A DNA stretch of 64,000 nt from JBEKCD01 sp050015055 (GCA_050015055.1 JBEKCD010000008.1:40401-104400); one strand, 5' to 3'; counted from the first letter of the stretch, positions 1 through 9,342 are shown. A program made the numbers and translations. Notes: a model not told the origin generated them from the letters alone.

Positions 1-284
1 ATTGAAACTTTCTCTGTTCCATTCAGAAAACCATAAACATCGAGTCTGAAGGAATCCACGTGGACCTTCGTTTCAGGCTGAGGCATGATGAGAAGCCATA
101 CTGTCAGGGTTCCCCCGGGCCGAGTTTCCGCTGTTGCGTTAGCCTGAATAGTTAAGCCAGGCATCTCTGAGTTGAAGAAATTCTTTACGTTATCTCCCGC
201 AACCTGCGCCCTCACCCTACAAACCATTGATAAGGTCAAAATACATACAATGAGAATCAAACCTAGTTTTACTAATGTTCTCAT
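1..284 (-). CDS. Secreted protein, N-terminal part (runs off the left edge)
   Basis: An ATG at 284 is preceded 7-8 bases upstream by GGAGGG (reverse complement of 291-297). It opens a frame that stays open to the window edge, about 94 codons. The first 26 residues form a secretory signal peptide: short basic start (MRTLVK), a hydrophobic stretch GLILIVCILTLSMV, then a polar region ending RAQ. The visible mature part is soluble and rich in Asn, Thr and Val with one N-glycosylation sequon (NGT), as in archaeal cell-surface or exported beta-sandwich proteins. No family can be assigned from this fragment. Its 3' end lies outside the window. Confidence 0.7.
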   Translation of the reverse strand, partial: MRTLVKLGLILIVCILTLSMVCRVRAQVAGDNVKNFFNSEMPGLTIQANATAETRPGGTLTVWLLIMPQPETKVHVDSFRLDVYGFLNGTEKVS

Positions 285-398
285 TTTTCTGCCCTCCAAG
301 CAAACCCATTGACGCTTTTCTGGTCAGAGGTTATTTAACATTTTCTATCTGTTTCTCATTTCGATCCAGAAGACAGAAAACACGCGTTGATTTTGCGC

Positions 399-638
399 TT
401 ATCGCATTGAACGAATGAAGCGTTGGTACATGTATACGAAGTATATGGCAGAGAAAACGGTCAGAAGTATTTCAAAGGACAAGATAGCTGGATTGTTCTC
501 CACGGCCATGAAGTAGCCGTGTTGAAGTATGTCCGTGAACACCAAGAGCTGCAGGAAAATGGCTCCCCCTAGGCAGCTTAGGCCTAACGTATGAAAGAGC
601 ACCTGCGCTCGATGGTTGGACCGTGCTGGAAAGTTCAT
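399..638 (-). CDS. Small two-helix membrane protein, unknown function
   Basis: 79 residues with two hydrophobic spans (LGLSCLGGAIFLQLLVF and ILSFEILLTVFSAIYFVYMY) separated by a short polar loop, and basic residues at both ends. An upstream TTG at 656 is possible, but a TATA-like acgtataagt at 671-680 on this strand would place the transcription start near 650. The ATG at 638 is therefore preferred. There is no clear ribosome binding site, which is common for short-leader archaeal transcripts. No family recognised. Confidence 0.55.
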   Translation of the reverse strand: MNFPARSNHRAQVLFHTLGLSCLGGAIFLQLLVFTDILQHGYFMAVENNPAILSFEILLTVFSAIYFVYMYQRFIRSMR

Positions 639-1242
639 TCCAATCGTGAATATCAAGAGTTGATACGTTCACTTATACGTTGTGAATCCAAGCGCACTAC
701 AAGACCTATTGATCAGAGTTTAGGATTCGTGGTTCAAATCAACAATCAAATGCAGCACGTCCGTGGATTTGTCCCTCCTGCTATGAACAAAATGCATACG
801 CCACACGAGTGTACATATAGGCTAGAAAGCAGGCTGGGGAAAATGGATACTTCAGTGGCAAATTTTCGAGAACCCATCAGCATCTTCTCCAAATTCATTA
901 GGTTTTTTCACCAACAAGGATACCTAAAAGGTCTCTCCAGCCTTCGATATGCGCGGTGGTCTACCATACTCCTAGGTCCAAGATAAGATCCAAATATGTT
1001 TTGAGGAGACTGGGAAACTGTGCCAACTCCTTAGCAAAACCTTTCGCTGAAGTGTGTGAGCTGAGTGATTGGTGCGTACGAAAAAGGCATAAATCCCGCG
1101 GGTTCCCTTTGAAAATCGCAGATCGTACAGAGGGACGGCTCATGTGTGTTTCATGCGTGCTTTGGACTTGAGTGGAAGATTGCTGTTGCTTGGCTGCCTA
1201 ATCTTGAGTAGAACAGGAGTGTGGTGAACTGTTAAAGAGTAT
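639..1242. other. Intergenic region without a supported gene
   Basis: Short open frames exist on both strands, but their translations are low-complexity in origin and lack ribosome binding sites and recognisable motifs. The only signal I see is the TATA-like element near 671-680 that would serve the small membrane gene ending at 399. Confidence 0.5.
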
Positions 1243-2163
1243 TTGATCGGAACGGGTGGTTGGGCATACTTTCGAGTTCCGGGGCTCGGATCACTGAAAG
1301 CTTATTCAAGAATCTTCAATTTCGTGGAAGTCAACTCTACTTTTTATCAAATACCCTTACTGAATGAGGTTGAGAAATGGAGAAGAAATGTTCCCCCAGA
1401 TTTCAAGTTTTCAGTCAGAGCACATCAATCAATAACGCACCGGTATAGACTTCAGCCCGTGGAGGAGACGTTTGAAGCATTTGAACGCATGAAGCAGGTA
1501 TGCAGCACGCTGAACGCTGAGGTCATGCATCTTCAAGTGCCGCCCTCTTTTGAGCTAACTGAGACATCAATCACGAATTTTCAAAGTATGCTTTCTTCAG
1601 TGAGTCTCCGAAAGCTTCGGCTAACTCTCGAAATCAGAGGAGTAAGATCCTCAACGCTTCCTCCTGAACTGTTGAAGACCATGCAGGAATACAACATTGT
1701 TCACTGCACTGATCTTTCAAGGGCCGAGATGCCGGCGTATGAATCTGACATGCTCTATACCAGACTTTTCGGAAAGGGGAAACACAATGTGTACCAGCCT
1801 ACAGATGAGGAACTCGTAGAAATTGACAAAAAAGCCTCAGGTGGAAAGCCCGAAAAGATAGTGATGACCTTCCACTTTGTTCGAATGTACAAGGACGCAG
1901 CGAGGCTCAAAACCTTCAAGCAAACGGGGCAGTTTCCGATGGTTACAAGGTCGACGGGCTTAGACTCGTTCGAAGAGGTTCTTAGTGAAGATGCAAGATT
2001 TCCATCAACAAAGCAAGAGTTGATACGCAGCCAAGGATGGAAAATCTTTGATCTAACCGAAACTAAACGAATCCGTGTAGAAAACGTGCTGGAGAAGCTG
2101 CCGGAGGCAACCTACAACGATATAGGCGAAGTCGCCGATAGGCTAGAACGTGTGATGAGGTGA
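1243..2163 (+). CDS. DUF72 (YecE-like) TIM-barrel protein
   Basis: 306 residues. The start IGTGGWAYF, the segment FNFVEVNSTFYQIP and the later KFSVRAHQSITH are the hallmarks of the DUF72/YecE family, a TIM barrel of unknown catalytic role. TTG at 1243 is the only in-frame start after the stop at 1225, and the conserved IGTxGW motif begins at residue 2, so the start is well fixed despite the lack of a ribosome binding site. The gene overlaps the next by four bases (GTGA), so the two DUF72 genes are probably co-transcribed. It is more divergent than its neighbour: GTGGWAYF replaces the usual GTSGWSY. Confidence 0.88.
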   Translation: MIGTGGWAYFRVPGLGSLKAYSRIFNFVEVNSTFYQIPLLNEVEKWRRNVPPDFKFSVRAHQSITHRYRLQPVEETFEAFERMKQVCSTLNAEVMHLQVPPSFELTETSITNFQSMLSSVSLRKLRLTLEIRGVRSSTLPPELLKTMQEYNIVHCTDLSRAEMPAYESDMLYTRLFGKGKHNVYQPTDEELVEIDKKASGGKPEKIVMTFHFVRMYKDAARLKTFKQTGQFPMVTRSTGLDSFEEVLSEDARFPSTKQELIRSQGWKIFDLTETKRIRVENVLEKLPEATYNDIGEVADRLERVMR

Positions 2164-3353
2164 ACAATTTGGCCTCAATTCCAGATAATGTCCTTCTAGG
2201 CACTTCAGGATGGAGCTACAACGAATGGGTCGGCCCGTTCTACACGAAGATGGACAAGAGTAAACTTCGCGCTTACTCCAAGGTCTTCAAAACGGTTGAA
2301 ATCGACTCTACCTTCTACAGGTACCCGTCAAAAGGCACAGTCATCGGATGGACGAGATATTCGCCTGAAGGCTTCGTCTACACGGCGAAACTGCCTAGGC
2401 TCATCACGCACGATAAGAAACTGAGTTTAAACGAAGGGGCAGAACATGATCTGGAGAGGTTCATTCAGCTCATGGAGCCTCTTATCCTCAGCGGAAAACT
2501 CGGGTGCATACTCATTCAGCTTCCCCCAAAGTTTGATTATCGACCTCAAGAACTGGAAAGCTTCTTCAAAATACTTCCCACCCAAGTGAGGTTCGCCGTA
2601 GAGTTTCGAGAAAAGTCTTGGATGAGAAGCGAGACCTGGAGTCTGCTCGAGAAATATCGTGTTGCCTACACAATCGTCGACGAACCTCTGCTCCCTTCAG
2701 ATATCCATCTAACTTCAGACATCGCATATTTCAGATGGCACGGACGCGGCCAAAGACCGTGGTACGACTACCGCTATTCCGTCCAGGAGCTCGAGCGATG
2801 GATACCAAAAGTGAAGGATGTCGCCGGAAAAGTCGGAAAGGCATTTGGCTATTTCAACAACCATTACCATGGCTACGCGGTTGAAAACTGTCTCCAAGTC
2901 ATGGAGATGGTTGGAAACATAAGCGCGAAACAGGCTGATGCTAAGAACAAGATCGAAAAATATCTACAGAGTTCAGCCGAACTGAAGAGTTCTACTCTGG
3001 AAAGCTTTGAACCCAGAGACATGAGTCTTGAGAGTCTGATTCACTATTTCGTTCCATCGGAGAGATTGCGGAGGGCTGAACAGATCGACAACGGTGAACT
3101 AACCATCCGAGAGCAGAATGCGAGTCGAATCAATGCTGTAATTAGAAACTACCATATAGTCATAAATGTAGAAGCTGCAACGATATCACACGATTGCGCT
3201 GATTGGGAGAGAGTTCTGGCAACCAAGAAACTGTGCAAACACATCGCGAAGCTTCTTCTTTCGTTGGACAGAGAAAGAGCAACAGAAATACTCAAGAAAA
3301 TGTACTCTGAGCAAGACAAATGGCAGTTCATCCTCACACGAGCGAAAGACTAA
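2160..3353 (+). CDS. DUF72 protein with C-terminal SWIM-like zinc finger
   Basis: 397 residues. Residues 1-250 are a canonical DUF72 barrel (LLGTSGWSYNEWVGPFY near residue 12, VEIDSTFYRYP, AYFRWHGRG, YFNNHYHGYA). A linker follows, then a C-terminal module around residues 310-370 with HDC...LCKH spacing, a SWIM-type zinc finger (CxCxnCxH) whose first Cys is His here. SWIM modules are predicted to bind nucleic acid or protein, so this paralogue may be targeted differently from the upstream DUF72 protein. The GTG start overlaps the upstream stop by four bases. Confidence 0.88.
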   Translation: MNNLASIPDNVLLGTSGWSYNEWVGPFYTKMDKSKLRAYSKVFKTVEIDSTFYRYPSKGTVIGWTRYSPEGFVYTAKLPRLITHDKKLSLNEGAEHDLERFIQLMEPLILSGKLGCILIQLPPKFDYRPQELESFFKILPTQVRFAVEFREKSWMRSETWSLLEKYRVAYTIVDEPLLPSDIHLTSDIAYFRWHGRGQRPWYDYRYSVQELERWIPKVKDVAGKVGKAFGYFNNHYHGYAVENCLQVMEMVGNISAKQADAKNKIEKYLQSSAELKSSTLESFEPRDMSLESLIHYFVPSERLRRAEQIDNGELTIREQNASRINAVIRNYHIVINVEAATISHDCADWERVLATKKLCKHIAKLLLSLDRERATEILKKMYSEQDKWQFILTRAKD

Positions 3354-3759
3354 GGCAGATATTGCGTTTTTCAAGACTCCTAGGCAACGTTTGTTCTCGC
3401 AATCAACAAGGTCCGGGGCTTCTCAGCAAACAAGGAGTGTTCAAATTGCCTCGCGAATTCAGGTGACACGCCCAGCGATTTCTAGGATCTTTTGCCTCAT
3501 CTCACGACACGTCAATTCATGGAGTGGGAGACCTTCTTACACATTTCATATCGACCTTAAGCAACACGTTCTCATTTTTTTAGAACAAGACCTGCGAATA
3601 GGTAGTTCTAGTTAATTTTCTGAGACACAAAAGTAGCTCTTGTTTGAACATACGAATGTAATAAGTCGAATCAAACTATTTATTCTAAGGAAAGAAGGTT
3701 TAAGAGCGAAATTTCATTGTTCTATTTGTGAGCAGAAAGTTGTGACCGAGTGGGACACG
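3354..3759. other. Intergenic region with archaellin promoter
   Basis: No supported gene. A plausible BRE/TATA (aagg followed by tttaag, 3697-3706) sits about 55 bases before the archaellin ATG and would give a leader of roughly 30 bases. An alternative A/T element (ctatttattc) lies at 3676-3685. A 74-codon frame at 3391-3615 has no ribosome binding site and no recognisable motif. Confidence 0.4.
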
Positions 3760-4398
3760 ATGGGAAAAAGGATGCAACGTAGGGGTGGAAAAAACCGAGG
3801 CATCGTAGGCATAGAGGCTGCAATCGTGCTTATCGCCTTCGTGGTGATCGCTGCAGCCCTAGCCTACGTTGTCATAAACATGGGTTTTTACGCGTCTCAA
3901 ACGGCTAAGTCAACTATTGACAAGGGCATCCAAGAAGCTACCAGCGCCCTTGAACTTGACGGATTTGTAACAGGTCAAACAGACTCCACCGGAAACGTAA
4001 CGTATCTTGCAATCCCGCTGAAGCTGGCCGTGGGCCAAGCGGACGTCGACCTGGCTGTCCACACAGTTGTTGTTGCGGTGGAAGGAGGGAACTTTTCACT
4101 TGCGAACATTTACAGCGGGGCGGTGACGTCGAATGAGACAGACACTGCCAACTTAATGGCGAACGTAACAAATGCTCCGAACGCCACCTGCTTCATCTAC
4201 AACAGTCAGTTCGCCACTGACACGACTCTCAAGCAAAACGCAAAGGCATACCTCGTCCTAAACCTAGGAGACACGTATGCGCTGGCACCATACAGCCAGC
4301 TCACCGTTGAAATCAGAACAAGCAAGGGTGCCGCCCTGATGATCATGAGAGAGATACCCGGTAGCTTGCCCCCTAGCTCGATGGTCGACCTCGGCTAA
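3760..4398 (+). CDS. flaB: Archaellin (archaeal flagellin), type IV pilin-like
   Basis: 212 residues from ATG 3760. The basic leader ending KNRG followed by IVGIEAAIVLIAFVVIAAAL is a class III (type IV pilin-like) signal peptide, with predicted FlaK-type cleavage after Gly14. The mature start and hydrophobic helix are those of archaellins, the filament subunits of the archaellum. The C-terminus (SKGAALMIMREIP, then MVDLG) also matches the archaellin domain. Several N-x-S/T sequons fit surface glycosylation. The frame extends further upstream, but that part lacks coding character. No other archaellum genes lie in the window, so it stands apart from any fla operon here. Confidence 0.85.
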   Translation: MGKRMQRRGGKNRGIVGIEAAIVLIAFVVIAAALAYVVINMGFYASQTAKSTIDKGIQEATSALELDGFVTGQTDSTGNVTYLAIPLKLAVGQADVDLAVHTVVVAVEGGNFSLANIYSGAVTSNETDTANLMANVTNAPNATCFIYNSQFATDTTLKQNAKAYLVLNLGDTYALAPYSQLTVEIRTSKGAALMIMREIPGSLPPSSMVDLG

Positions 4399-4412
4399 CG
4401 CGCGCAAAGGGA

Positions 4413-4714
4413 TTATTTGCCTGAAACGTGTATGTGGTACTGCGGCAGGCCGTAAAGATCCAGCCAGTTGGCTAGCCTTTTGAAGTCAATGTCCATTTCT
4501 TCGTTGAAGGGTTCCGACGCAGATAGAACGTAGCAGCTACCTGCTTGCGCTGGATTTCGACTAGCTCTTCGAAATCGTAGGGAGACAAGCTTAACACTAC
4601 CCTGCACTGTTGCTTCGAAGCTTCGAACACGATGACCTTGCCAGCGTATTGTTCTAAGACCCGGCTCTCCCATTTAGCGCGTCTTTCTTTCGACTTCCGA
4701 AAGATCAGAAGAGT
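4413..4714 (-). pseudogene. Remnant of a beta-CASP metallo-beta-lactamase RNase
   Basis: Two reading frames joined by a frameshift near 4535 recreate the C-terminal region of an archaeal beta-CASP nuclease (RNase J/CPSF family). One frame gives KWESRVLEQYAGKVIVFEA and PYDFEELVEIQRKQ. The next gives SASEPFNEEMDIDF and NWLDLYGLPQYHIHVSG. In intact family members the HVSGH is followed by about 50 more residues; here a stop comes immediately after HVSGK. The N-terminal metallo-beta-lactamase domain is absent. It is therefore a fragment broken at both ends and internally, just downstream of the kinase-like gene. Confidence 0.7.
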
Positions 4715-4721
4715 ACTATGC

Positions 4722-6428
4722 CTATGCCTTCACTTGTTCCGCTTTTCTACATGCATTCGAGAGAATGAGCATCACGTGTGGAAAGGTGAACACGCTGAAG
4801 ACCTTAGTGTATTTCGTGTTGCCCGCATTCTTGACCGCCTTGATGTTTCCGCCAGCCTGCAAATAGCCTGCAATGAATGCCTTGGCCATCAGTTCCACCC
4901 GACTCGCCACGGCAAACGGGGAAATATAATGGCCAGAATAGTACAGGAATTCTGCGACATCCCACGCTCTGTCTCCGTTTCGGCCGGCCTGCTCCAAGTC
5001 AGTGAGGTAGAGCTCGCCCTTTCTGTCAACTAGAATGTTCTCGGGCTTTGTATCACCTAAAGAAACACCCAACGCATGAACCTTGGCGAACAGGTTGCCA
5101 ACCTTTGCCATCAGCTCAAAGTCCTTCTTCAATTCACTATCATTCTTTGAAATGGCAATTCTCTTGACTGCGTTGCTGAGGTCTTCTCCCACAACGTATT
5201 CGGTGAAAATCAAACGCTCATTTGGACTCACGTACAGGAGCTCCGGCACCGCAAAACCTTCTGAGTGAAGCAATCGGTTTATCGCACATTCTCTCTCAAG
5301 TCTTGACCTTCCCAGGACAGCAAAGGTTCTAGTTCCCACAGACCACAGCGTGAGAGGAAACCATTTGAAGTTTGACCAGTCTCTGAACCTTTTTACAACA
5401 ACCCTTTTCTCTTTGCCATCAATGTTGGCACTCACCAAGTATACGTCGTTCAAGATACCCCCGATGTTCGTGACTTTGATTTTGGCGCTTTCGTCTGCCC
5501 TGAGAACTTTTCTGGCAAAGGCTCCAATGCCCATCCTGTTCGCCAGTGGAACAAGGCCACTGGCAGTCTTGACGTACACAAGGTTCTTCGGGTCGTCGAT
5601 TGGCATCCCGGCCCTTGCGCCTTCTTTGAGAAGGCGCTGAAAGCTGAAGAGTGATTCAGTGTTCTGCGAAAGAACATTCAACATCTGCGGAAGCATCCCC
5701 AACAAGGAAGCAAAAAGCGCCCTATGCCCCGTCTTCAAAAGATTTGTGAACCGAACCTTTCGAGTTCTCGCTTGGTCGACGAACTCCTTTGAAATCTTCA
5801 CATAGCCCTCGGAAAGGCGGATAGGCCCCTCTTCCTCCAGCTTCTTCAGAGCGTCCAAAAACCCGCCCAGAGTTTGTTGGAGGCCCTTTTCTTCTTTGAC
5901 AAGGGTTGGTAAGGAATCGAGCATGGGCGGAAAAAGCTTGGCCCTTGTCAGCCAAGTCTCGAACATGAAGTACTCTGGCTTTATGTAGAACTCGTATGAA
6001 AGCTCTGGAAAGTCCAGAACGAGGCTCTGCAGAAGTTCCAGGATTAGGCGTCTTTTCAACATGATTTCTTGAAGGTACAAATACGCTCCATTGACCATTG
6101 GCTTGTACGGAAAAATCAGTCCGCCCGCGAGAGCTTCACCCAGAAGACCCCTGTCCACGTCCCTTTCGAAAACCCATTTGTCGACCGCCAAAACCACCAG
6201 ACTGCTCACGCCCAGAGCCTTGACATAATTCATCAATCTAGGCTGAAAATCTTCTATAACCAGCAAGACCTGGACAGCCGTCCTTGACGTCGACAAACTT
6301 GAATAGTTACTGCACAAGCATGCCGCAGCGATTCTGGAAGACCCTGCAATGTGTCTGCTAAAGCTCAGGATATCTTCGGTCAGCTTTTCGTCTTGACGTT
6401 TTGAGCTTTGAACCAATATTCCACCCAA
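4722..6428 (-). CDS. Kinase-like protein (RIO/Bud32-type fold) with an N-terminal extension
   Basis: 568 residues. The last about 230 residues carry a small-kinase fold: VKRFRDW (candidate ATP-binding Lys), LIFTEYVVGEDL (hinge), LGDTKPENILVD (catalytic loop with Asp and Asn) and YLTDLEQAG replacing DFG. This lineage (RIO, Bud32, lipopolysaccharide-type kinases) phosphorylates proteins or small molecules. The first about 330 residues have no motif I recognise with certainty; the opening 60 residues (GSSRIAAACLCSNYSSLSTSRTAVQVLLVIEDF) have the rhythm of a nucleotidyltransferase-type beta sheet. TTG 6428 is the first start after an upstream stop. The substrate is unknown. Confidence 0.7.
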   Translation of the reverse strand: MGGILVQSSKRQDEKLTEDILSFSRHIAGSSRIAAACLCSNYSSLSTSRTAVQVLLVIEDFQPRLMNYVKALGVSSLVVLAVDKWVFERDVDRGLLGEALAGGLIFPYKPMVNGAYLYLQEIMLKRRLILELLQSLVLDFPELSYEFYIKPEYFMFETWLTRAKLFPPMLDSLPTLVKEEKGLQQTLGGFLDALKKLEEEGPIRLSEGYVKISKEFVDQARTRKVRFTNLLKTGHRALFASLLGMLPQMLNVLSQNTESLFSFQRLLKEGARAGMPIDDPKNLVYVKTASGLVPLANRMGIGAFARKVLRADESAKIKVTNIGGILNDVYLVSANIDGKEKRVVVKRFRDWSNFKWFPLTLWSVGTRTFAVLGRSRLERECAINRLLHSEGFAVPELLYVSPNERLIFTEYVVGEDLSNAVKRIAISKNDSELKKDFELMAKVGNLFAKVHALGVSLGDTKPENILVDRKGELYLTDLEQAGRNGDRAWDVAEFLYYSGHYISPFAVASRVELMAKAFIAGYLQAGGNIKAVKNAGNTKYTKVFSVFTFPHVMLILSNACRKAEQVKA

Positions 6429-6522
6429 CGCAAGATGCCGCCATCATTAGAATCTATGCGCGTTCGAGATATAGTTAATGTTTCTCCCGTGTTGGTCAGC
6501 GTTTTGACGTTTCAAAAACGCG

Positions 6523-7299
6523 TTATTTGCGCTCGATTATCTTAATGTAGGCAAATGCCGCGCTCAGAGTGAAGATGGCTGAAAAGACAACAACATTCAG
6601 AATCGAGTAATAGGAGAACTGCGGAGAGCCCAGCAGGAACGAGCGAATGGTGTCAGAGGTGCTGCTCAGGGGGTTGATTTCTGCGAATGTTACCAATATG
6701 GCTGGGAACTTCCCTTCTTGTCCAAGCTGCTGAATCAGTGAAAGGGGGTAGAAGACGCTACTGCAGAAGAACAGTGCGTAGTAGACTACGCCTCTTGCTG
6801 TGACGAATTTTTCTAGGCTTGATGTTGAAACTGCGATGGCAATGCTTAGACCGGATATACCGATGGCCGTGAGAAACAATAGTCCCAAAATGACGAAGAA
6901 CTGTGGCAACGTTGGAAGGCCAAGAAAAATAAAGCATGTTGCCAGTAGGGGGGACATGTAGATCATGCCGCGCATTCCTCCAGAGAGGACGCGTCCGATG
7001 GCCAATTCCATACGTGTCATGGGCAAGCACAGCATGTAGTGGTGCACTTCTCGTCGGCGTTCCATGTTGATTTCTCGGCCTATCATGAAGGCTGAGGCGA
7101 ACAAGCCGGTGACGACGAGGCCTGGGGCGAAGAAGCTGAAGTAATTCTTTATGGTTAGGTTTGGGTTCAACACGTTGTTGTAAACGACGGCAGTGATGAA
7201 CAAGTCGGCCAGGTTCATCGTGATCAAGCCTACGAGCCACATCTTGTAGCGCAGAAAATTCCTGAAGTCATGCTCTATGATGCGGATGACTTGGCTCAT
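6523..7299 (-). CDS. ABC-2 type exporter permease
   Basis: 258 residues with six predicted membrane spans in the ABC-2 (DrrB/NatB-like) arrangement, including the hallmark cytoplasmic segment with R-REVHHYMLCLPMTRMELAIGR before span 3. Together with the upstream permease and ATPase it forms a heteromeric exporter in the cytoplasmic membrane. ATG 7299 lies one base after the stop of the upstream permease and about 11 bases after GGAGG; an upstream in-frame start at 7335 would overlap that gene. It is the last gene of the operon. Substrate unknown. Confidence 0.85.
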   Translation of the reverse strand: MSQVIRIIEHDFRNFLRYKMWLVGLITMNLADLFITAVVYNNVLNPNLTIKNYFSFFAPGLVVTGLFASAFMIGREINMERRREVHHYMLCLPMTRMELAIGRVLSGGMRGMIYMSPLLATCFIFLGLPTLPQFFVILGLLFLTAIGISGLSIAIAVSTSSLEKFVTARGVVYYALFFCSSVFYPLSLIQQLGQEGKFPAILVTFAEINPLSSTSDTIRSFLLGSPQFSYYSILNVVVFSAIFTLSAAFAYIKIIERK

Positions 7300-7300
7300 G

Positions 7301-8371
7301 TCATTGCCAACCTCCGCCCTCGATCCGCCTATCATAGATAGTTACGCCCACAAAAGTGAAGAATCCGAAGAACGCGACCACAACAAGCACTGGTAACAGC
7401 GGGTTGTCCAAAGGTGTGACGGCTGTTCCCCATCGGAAAAGATCTGTAACGTATGTAAGAGGGTTCAAAGTGGCTAGCCCAGCGTACAATGGACTTGAAG
7501 CTTGCAGGACTGCCAACGGGTACATCGCCGTGCTGAGACGAACGATCAACGCGTCCAAGACGCCCATCAAGATGTCAAAACGGTCACTGGATTTTATGAT
7601 GACCGCCAGTGTGATGCTCATTCCCGACATTCCAAAGGCGAACAGGAAGAGCGCGAAAAGAGAGATCAAGAAGGCAACTGGGTTCAGCGACCCGATGACG
7701 TACAACGACACGGCTATCAAGGGTCCAACGTAGATGAAGGCTCTCAACCCTCCGCCAATTGATCGACCTAGAACCAGTTGCCTCCTTGACACGGGAAGGC
7801 TGAGCAGATACTCAAAAACTCCATGTTCAGCTTCTTCATAAAGGTCAAACCCGATGAATATGGCAGCTGAGTAAAGCGTCATTATGGACAAGCCAGCCAC
7901 GTAGTATCGAAAGTAATCGAGAAGCGAGTAAGCTGTCAGCGTATAATTATCTGCTGTCTCGGCGGACACGAGCTTCACAGACCACAAACCAACGTCAGGG
8001 GTGTTGAACCCGAATTGCAAGCTATAGTTTCCAGCTGTGGGATCAAAGTGCCCACCGCCGGCCAAGGTGCCATTCGGAAAATACACTTGAACGTCACCAT
8101 GCCCTTGCGCAGATGAAGCATTGACAAGTATGGAATTCAGATGGCTGGTTACATTGATATCGAACACATACGTCTGATTAGGTTGCAAGTACGTAGTCCC
8201 AGTCGTCAACGTGTTTGTTGGTATGCTGATCATACGTGAAGCGATTAGCCCGAACAAGACTATTTGCGAAACGAACCAAATGGCGCGCATGATAATCATG
8301 AACCTGTACTGGAAAAACAGGCGGACATCTCTTTCGATTACTAGGAGAAGCTTGTTCGTTAACGGTGTCAC
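7301..8371 (-). CDS. ABC-2 type exporter permease with large extracytoplasmic insertion
   Basis: 356 residues. After the first membrane span (residues about 22-44) come about 110 residues rich in Asn, Thr and Gly with many N-glycosylation sequons (NVT, NAS, NGT, NYS, NYT). They fold as a likely beta-sandwich outside the cell, before five more spans. The usual ABC-2 signature GVFEYLLSLPVSRRQLVLGRS precedes span 3. It overlaps the ATPase gene by four bases (ATGA), so the two are translationally coupled. The extracellular domain suggests substrate capture or interaction with the S-layer. Confidence 0.86.
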   Translation of the reverse strand: MTPLTNKLLLVIERDVRLFFQYRFMIIMRAIWFVSQIVLFGLIASRMISIPTNTLTTGTTYLQPNQTYVFDINVTSHLNSILVNASSAQGHGDVQVYFPNGTLAGGGHFDPTAGNYSLQFGFNTPDVGLWSVKLVSAETADNYTLTAYSLLDYFRYYVAGLSIMTLYSAAIFIGFDLYEEAEHGVFEYLLSLPVSRRQLVLGRSIGGGLRAFIYVGPLIAVSLYVIGSLNPVAFLISLFALFLFAFGMSGMSITLAVIIKSSDRFDILMGVLDALIVRLSTAMYPLAVLQASSPLYAGLATLNPLTYVTDLFRWGTAVTPLDNPLLPVLVVVAFFGFFTFVGVTIYDRRIEGGGWQ

Positions 8372-9342
8372 TCCTTGTCCTTCTGCGCTTCTTCGATGGT
8401 CAAACCCGTGTAGTGGGCGAACACGTCGTCAAGGCTGGGTTCACTCATGCGGAAGGAAAGGATGGGCGCATTGTGTTTAACGAAAAGGCTCATTATTCTT
8501 GGAACAACTTCTTCCACCCGGTTCAGGTAAAGGCGGAGGCTTAAAGGCTTGAGCTGCAGAACGTCCACGACTTCTTTGAGACCCTTCAACTCTTCAACGA
8601 CTCCTACCGGCGGAGCCTTGTCGAGTTGCACGTCAACGATGTCTCCTCCGACGATGCTGTCCTTGAGCTTCTTAGGCGTGTCGCACACGAGCAGTTTGCC
8701 TTTGTGCATTATTCCAACTCGGTCCGAAAGCCTGTCAGCCTCATACAGCTCGTTTGTCGATAGAATGATAGTGCTTCCCTCGTCTCGGAGCTCGTAGAGC
8801 ATGTTCCAAATCTTGTGCTTGCCGACGATGTCGATCTGGGCTGTGGGCTCGTCAACGATGGCTATTTTTGGTCTCTGAATCAGAACCTTCGCCATCTCTA
8901 CCCTCTTGCGCATTCCGCCTGAGAGCGCGTGAACTTTCTTCTTGCGCGCGTCCCACATGTCCACTGTATTCAGTACTTCCTTCACTCTTCGCTTTCGCTC
9001 TCCCGTGGGCAAACCGCAGACTTTGGCGTGCCAGTTGACAACGTCCCAAGGCGTGCTCACGAACAGCATCTTGGGTTCTTGGAAAGCTATGCCAAGCATT
9101 CCGCGCACTTTTTCGGGCTGTTTCCTTATGTCATAGTCGCCTACGCAGGCCGTGCCCTCTGTGGGCTTGATGACGGTGGCGAGCATCAGAATAGTAGTGC
9201 TCTTACCGGCGCCGTTTGGTCCCAAGAGACCCATAATCTCGCCATCTTCGATGTCTAAGTTTAGATGATCTACTGCGGCCACGTTTCCGAACTTCTTCGT
9301 GAGATTCTGAATTCGAATTATCGGCGCCACTTTTCGCACCAA
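8368..9342 (-). CDS. ABC exporter ATP-binding protein
   Basis: 324 residues with Walker A GPNGAGKST, Q-loop AFQEPKMLF, signature ALSGGMRKRVEMAKVL, Walker B IAIVDEPTA and H-switch region ILSTNELYEADRL (N replaces the usual H of STH). The about 100-residue C-terminal extension (VDVQLDKAP... SLDDVFAHYTG) is typical of the DrrA/CcmA class that powers ABC-2 exporters. It is the first gene of the operon. TTG 9342, GTG 9339 and GTG 9330 are all possible starts; none has a strong ribosome binding site. Confidence 0.9.
   Translation of the reverse strand: MVRKVAPIIRIQNLTKKFGNVAAVDHLNLDIEDGEIMGLLGPNGAGKSTTILMLATVIKPTEGTACVGDYDIRKQPEKVRGMLGIAFQEPKMLFVSTPWDVVNWHAKVCGLPTGERKRRVKEVLNTVDMWDARKKKVHALSGGMRKRVEMAKVLIQRPKIAIVDEPTAQIDIVGKHKIWNMLYELRDEGSTIILSTNELYEADRLSDRVGIMHKGKLLVCDTPKKLKDSIVGGDIVDVQLDKAPPVGVVEELKGLKEVVDVLQLKPLSLRLYLNRVEEVVPRIMSLFVKHNAPILSFRMSEPSLDDVFAHYTGLTIEEAQKDKE

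Noticed and set aside
591..1171. Overlapping open frames on both strands of 591-1171
   Set aside because: No ribosome binding sites, no motifs, and mixed-frame composition; treated as noncoding.
6758..7240. 160-codon minus-strand frame inside the ABC permease
   Set aside because: Antiparallel-free shadow of the permease in another frame; His/Arg-rich composition with no hydrophobic spans.
8929..9258. Plus-strand frame of 109 codons opposite the ABC ATPase
   Set aside because: Lies antisense to a well-supported ATPase with all motifs.
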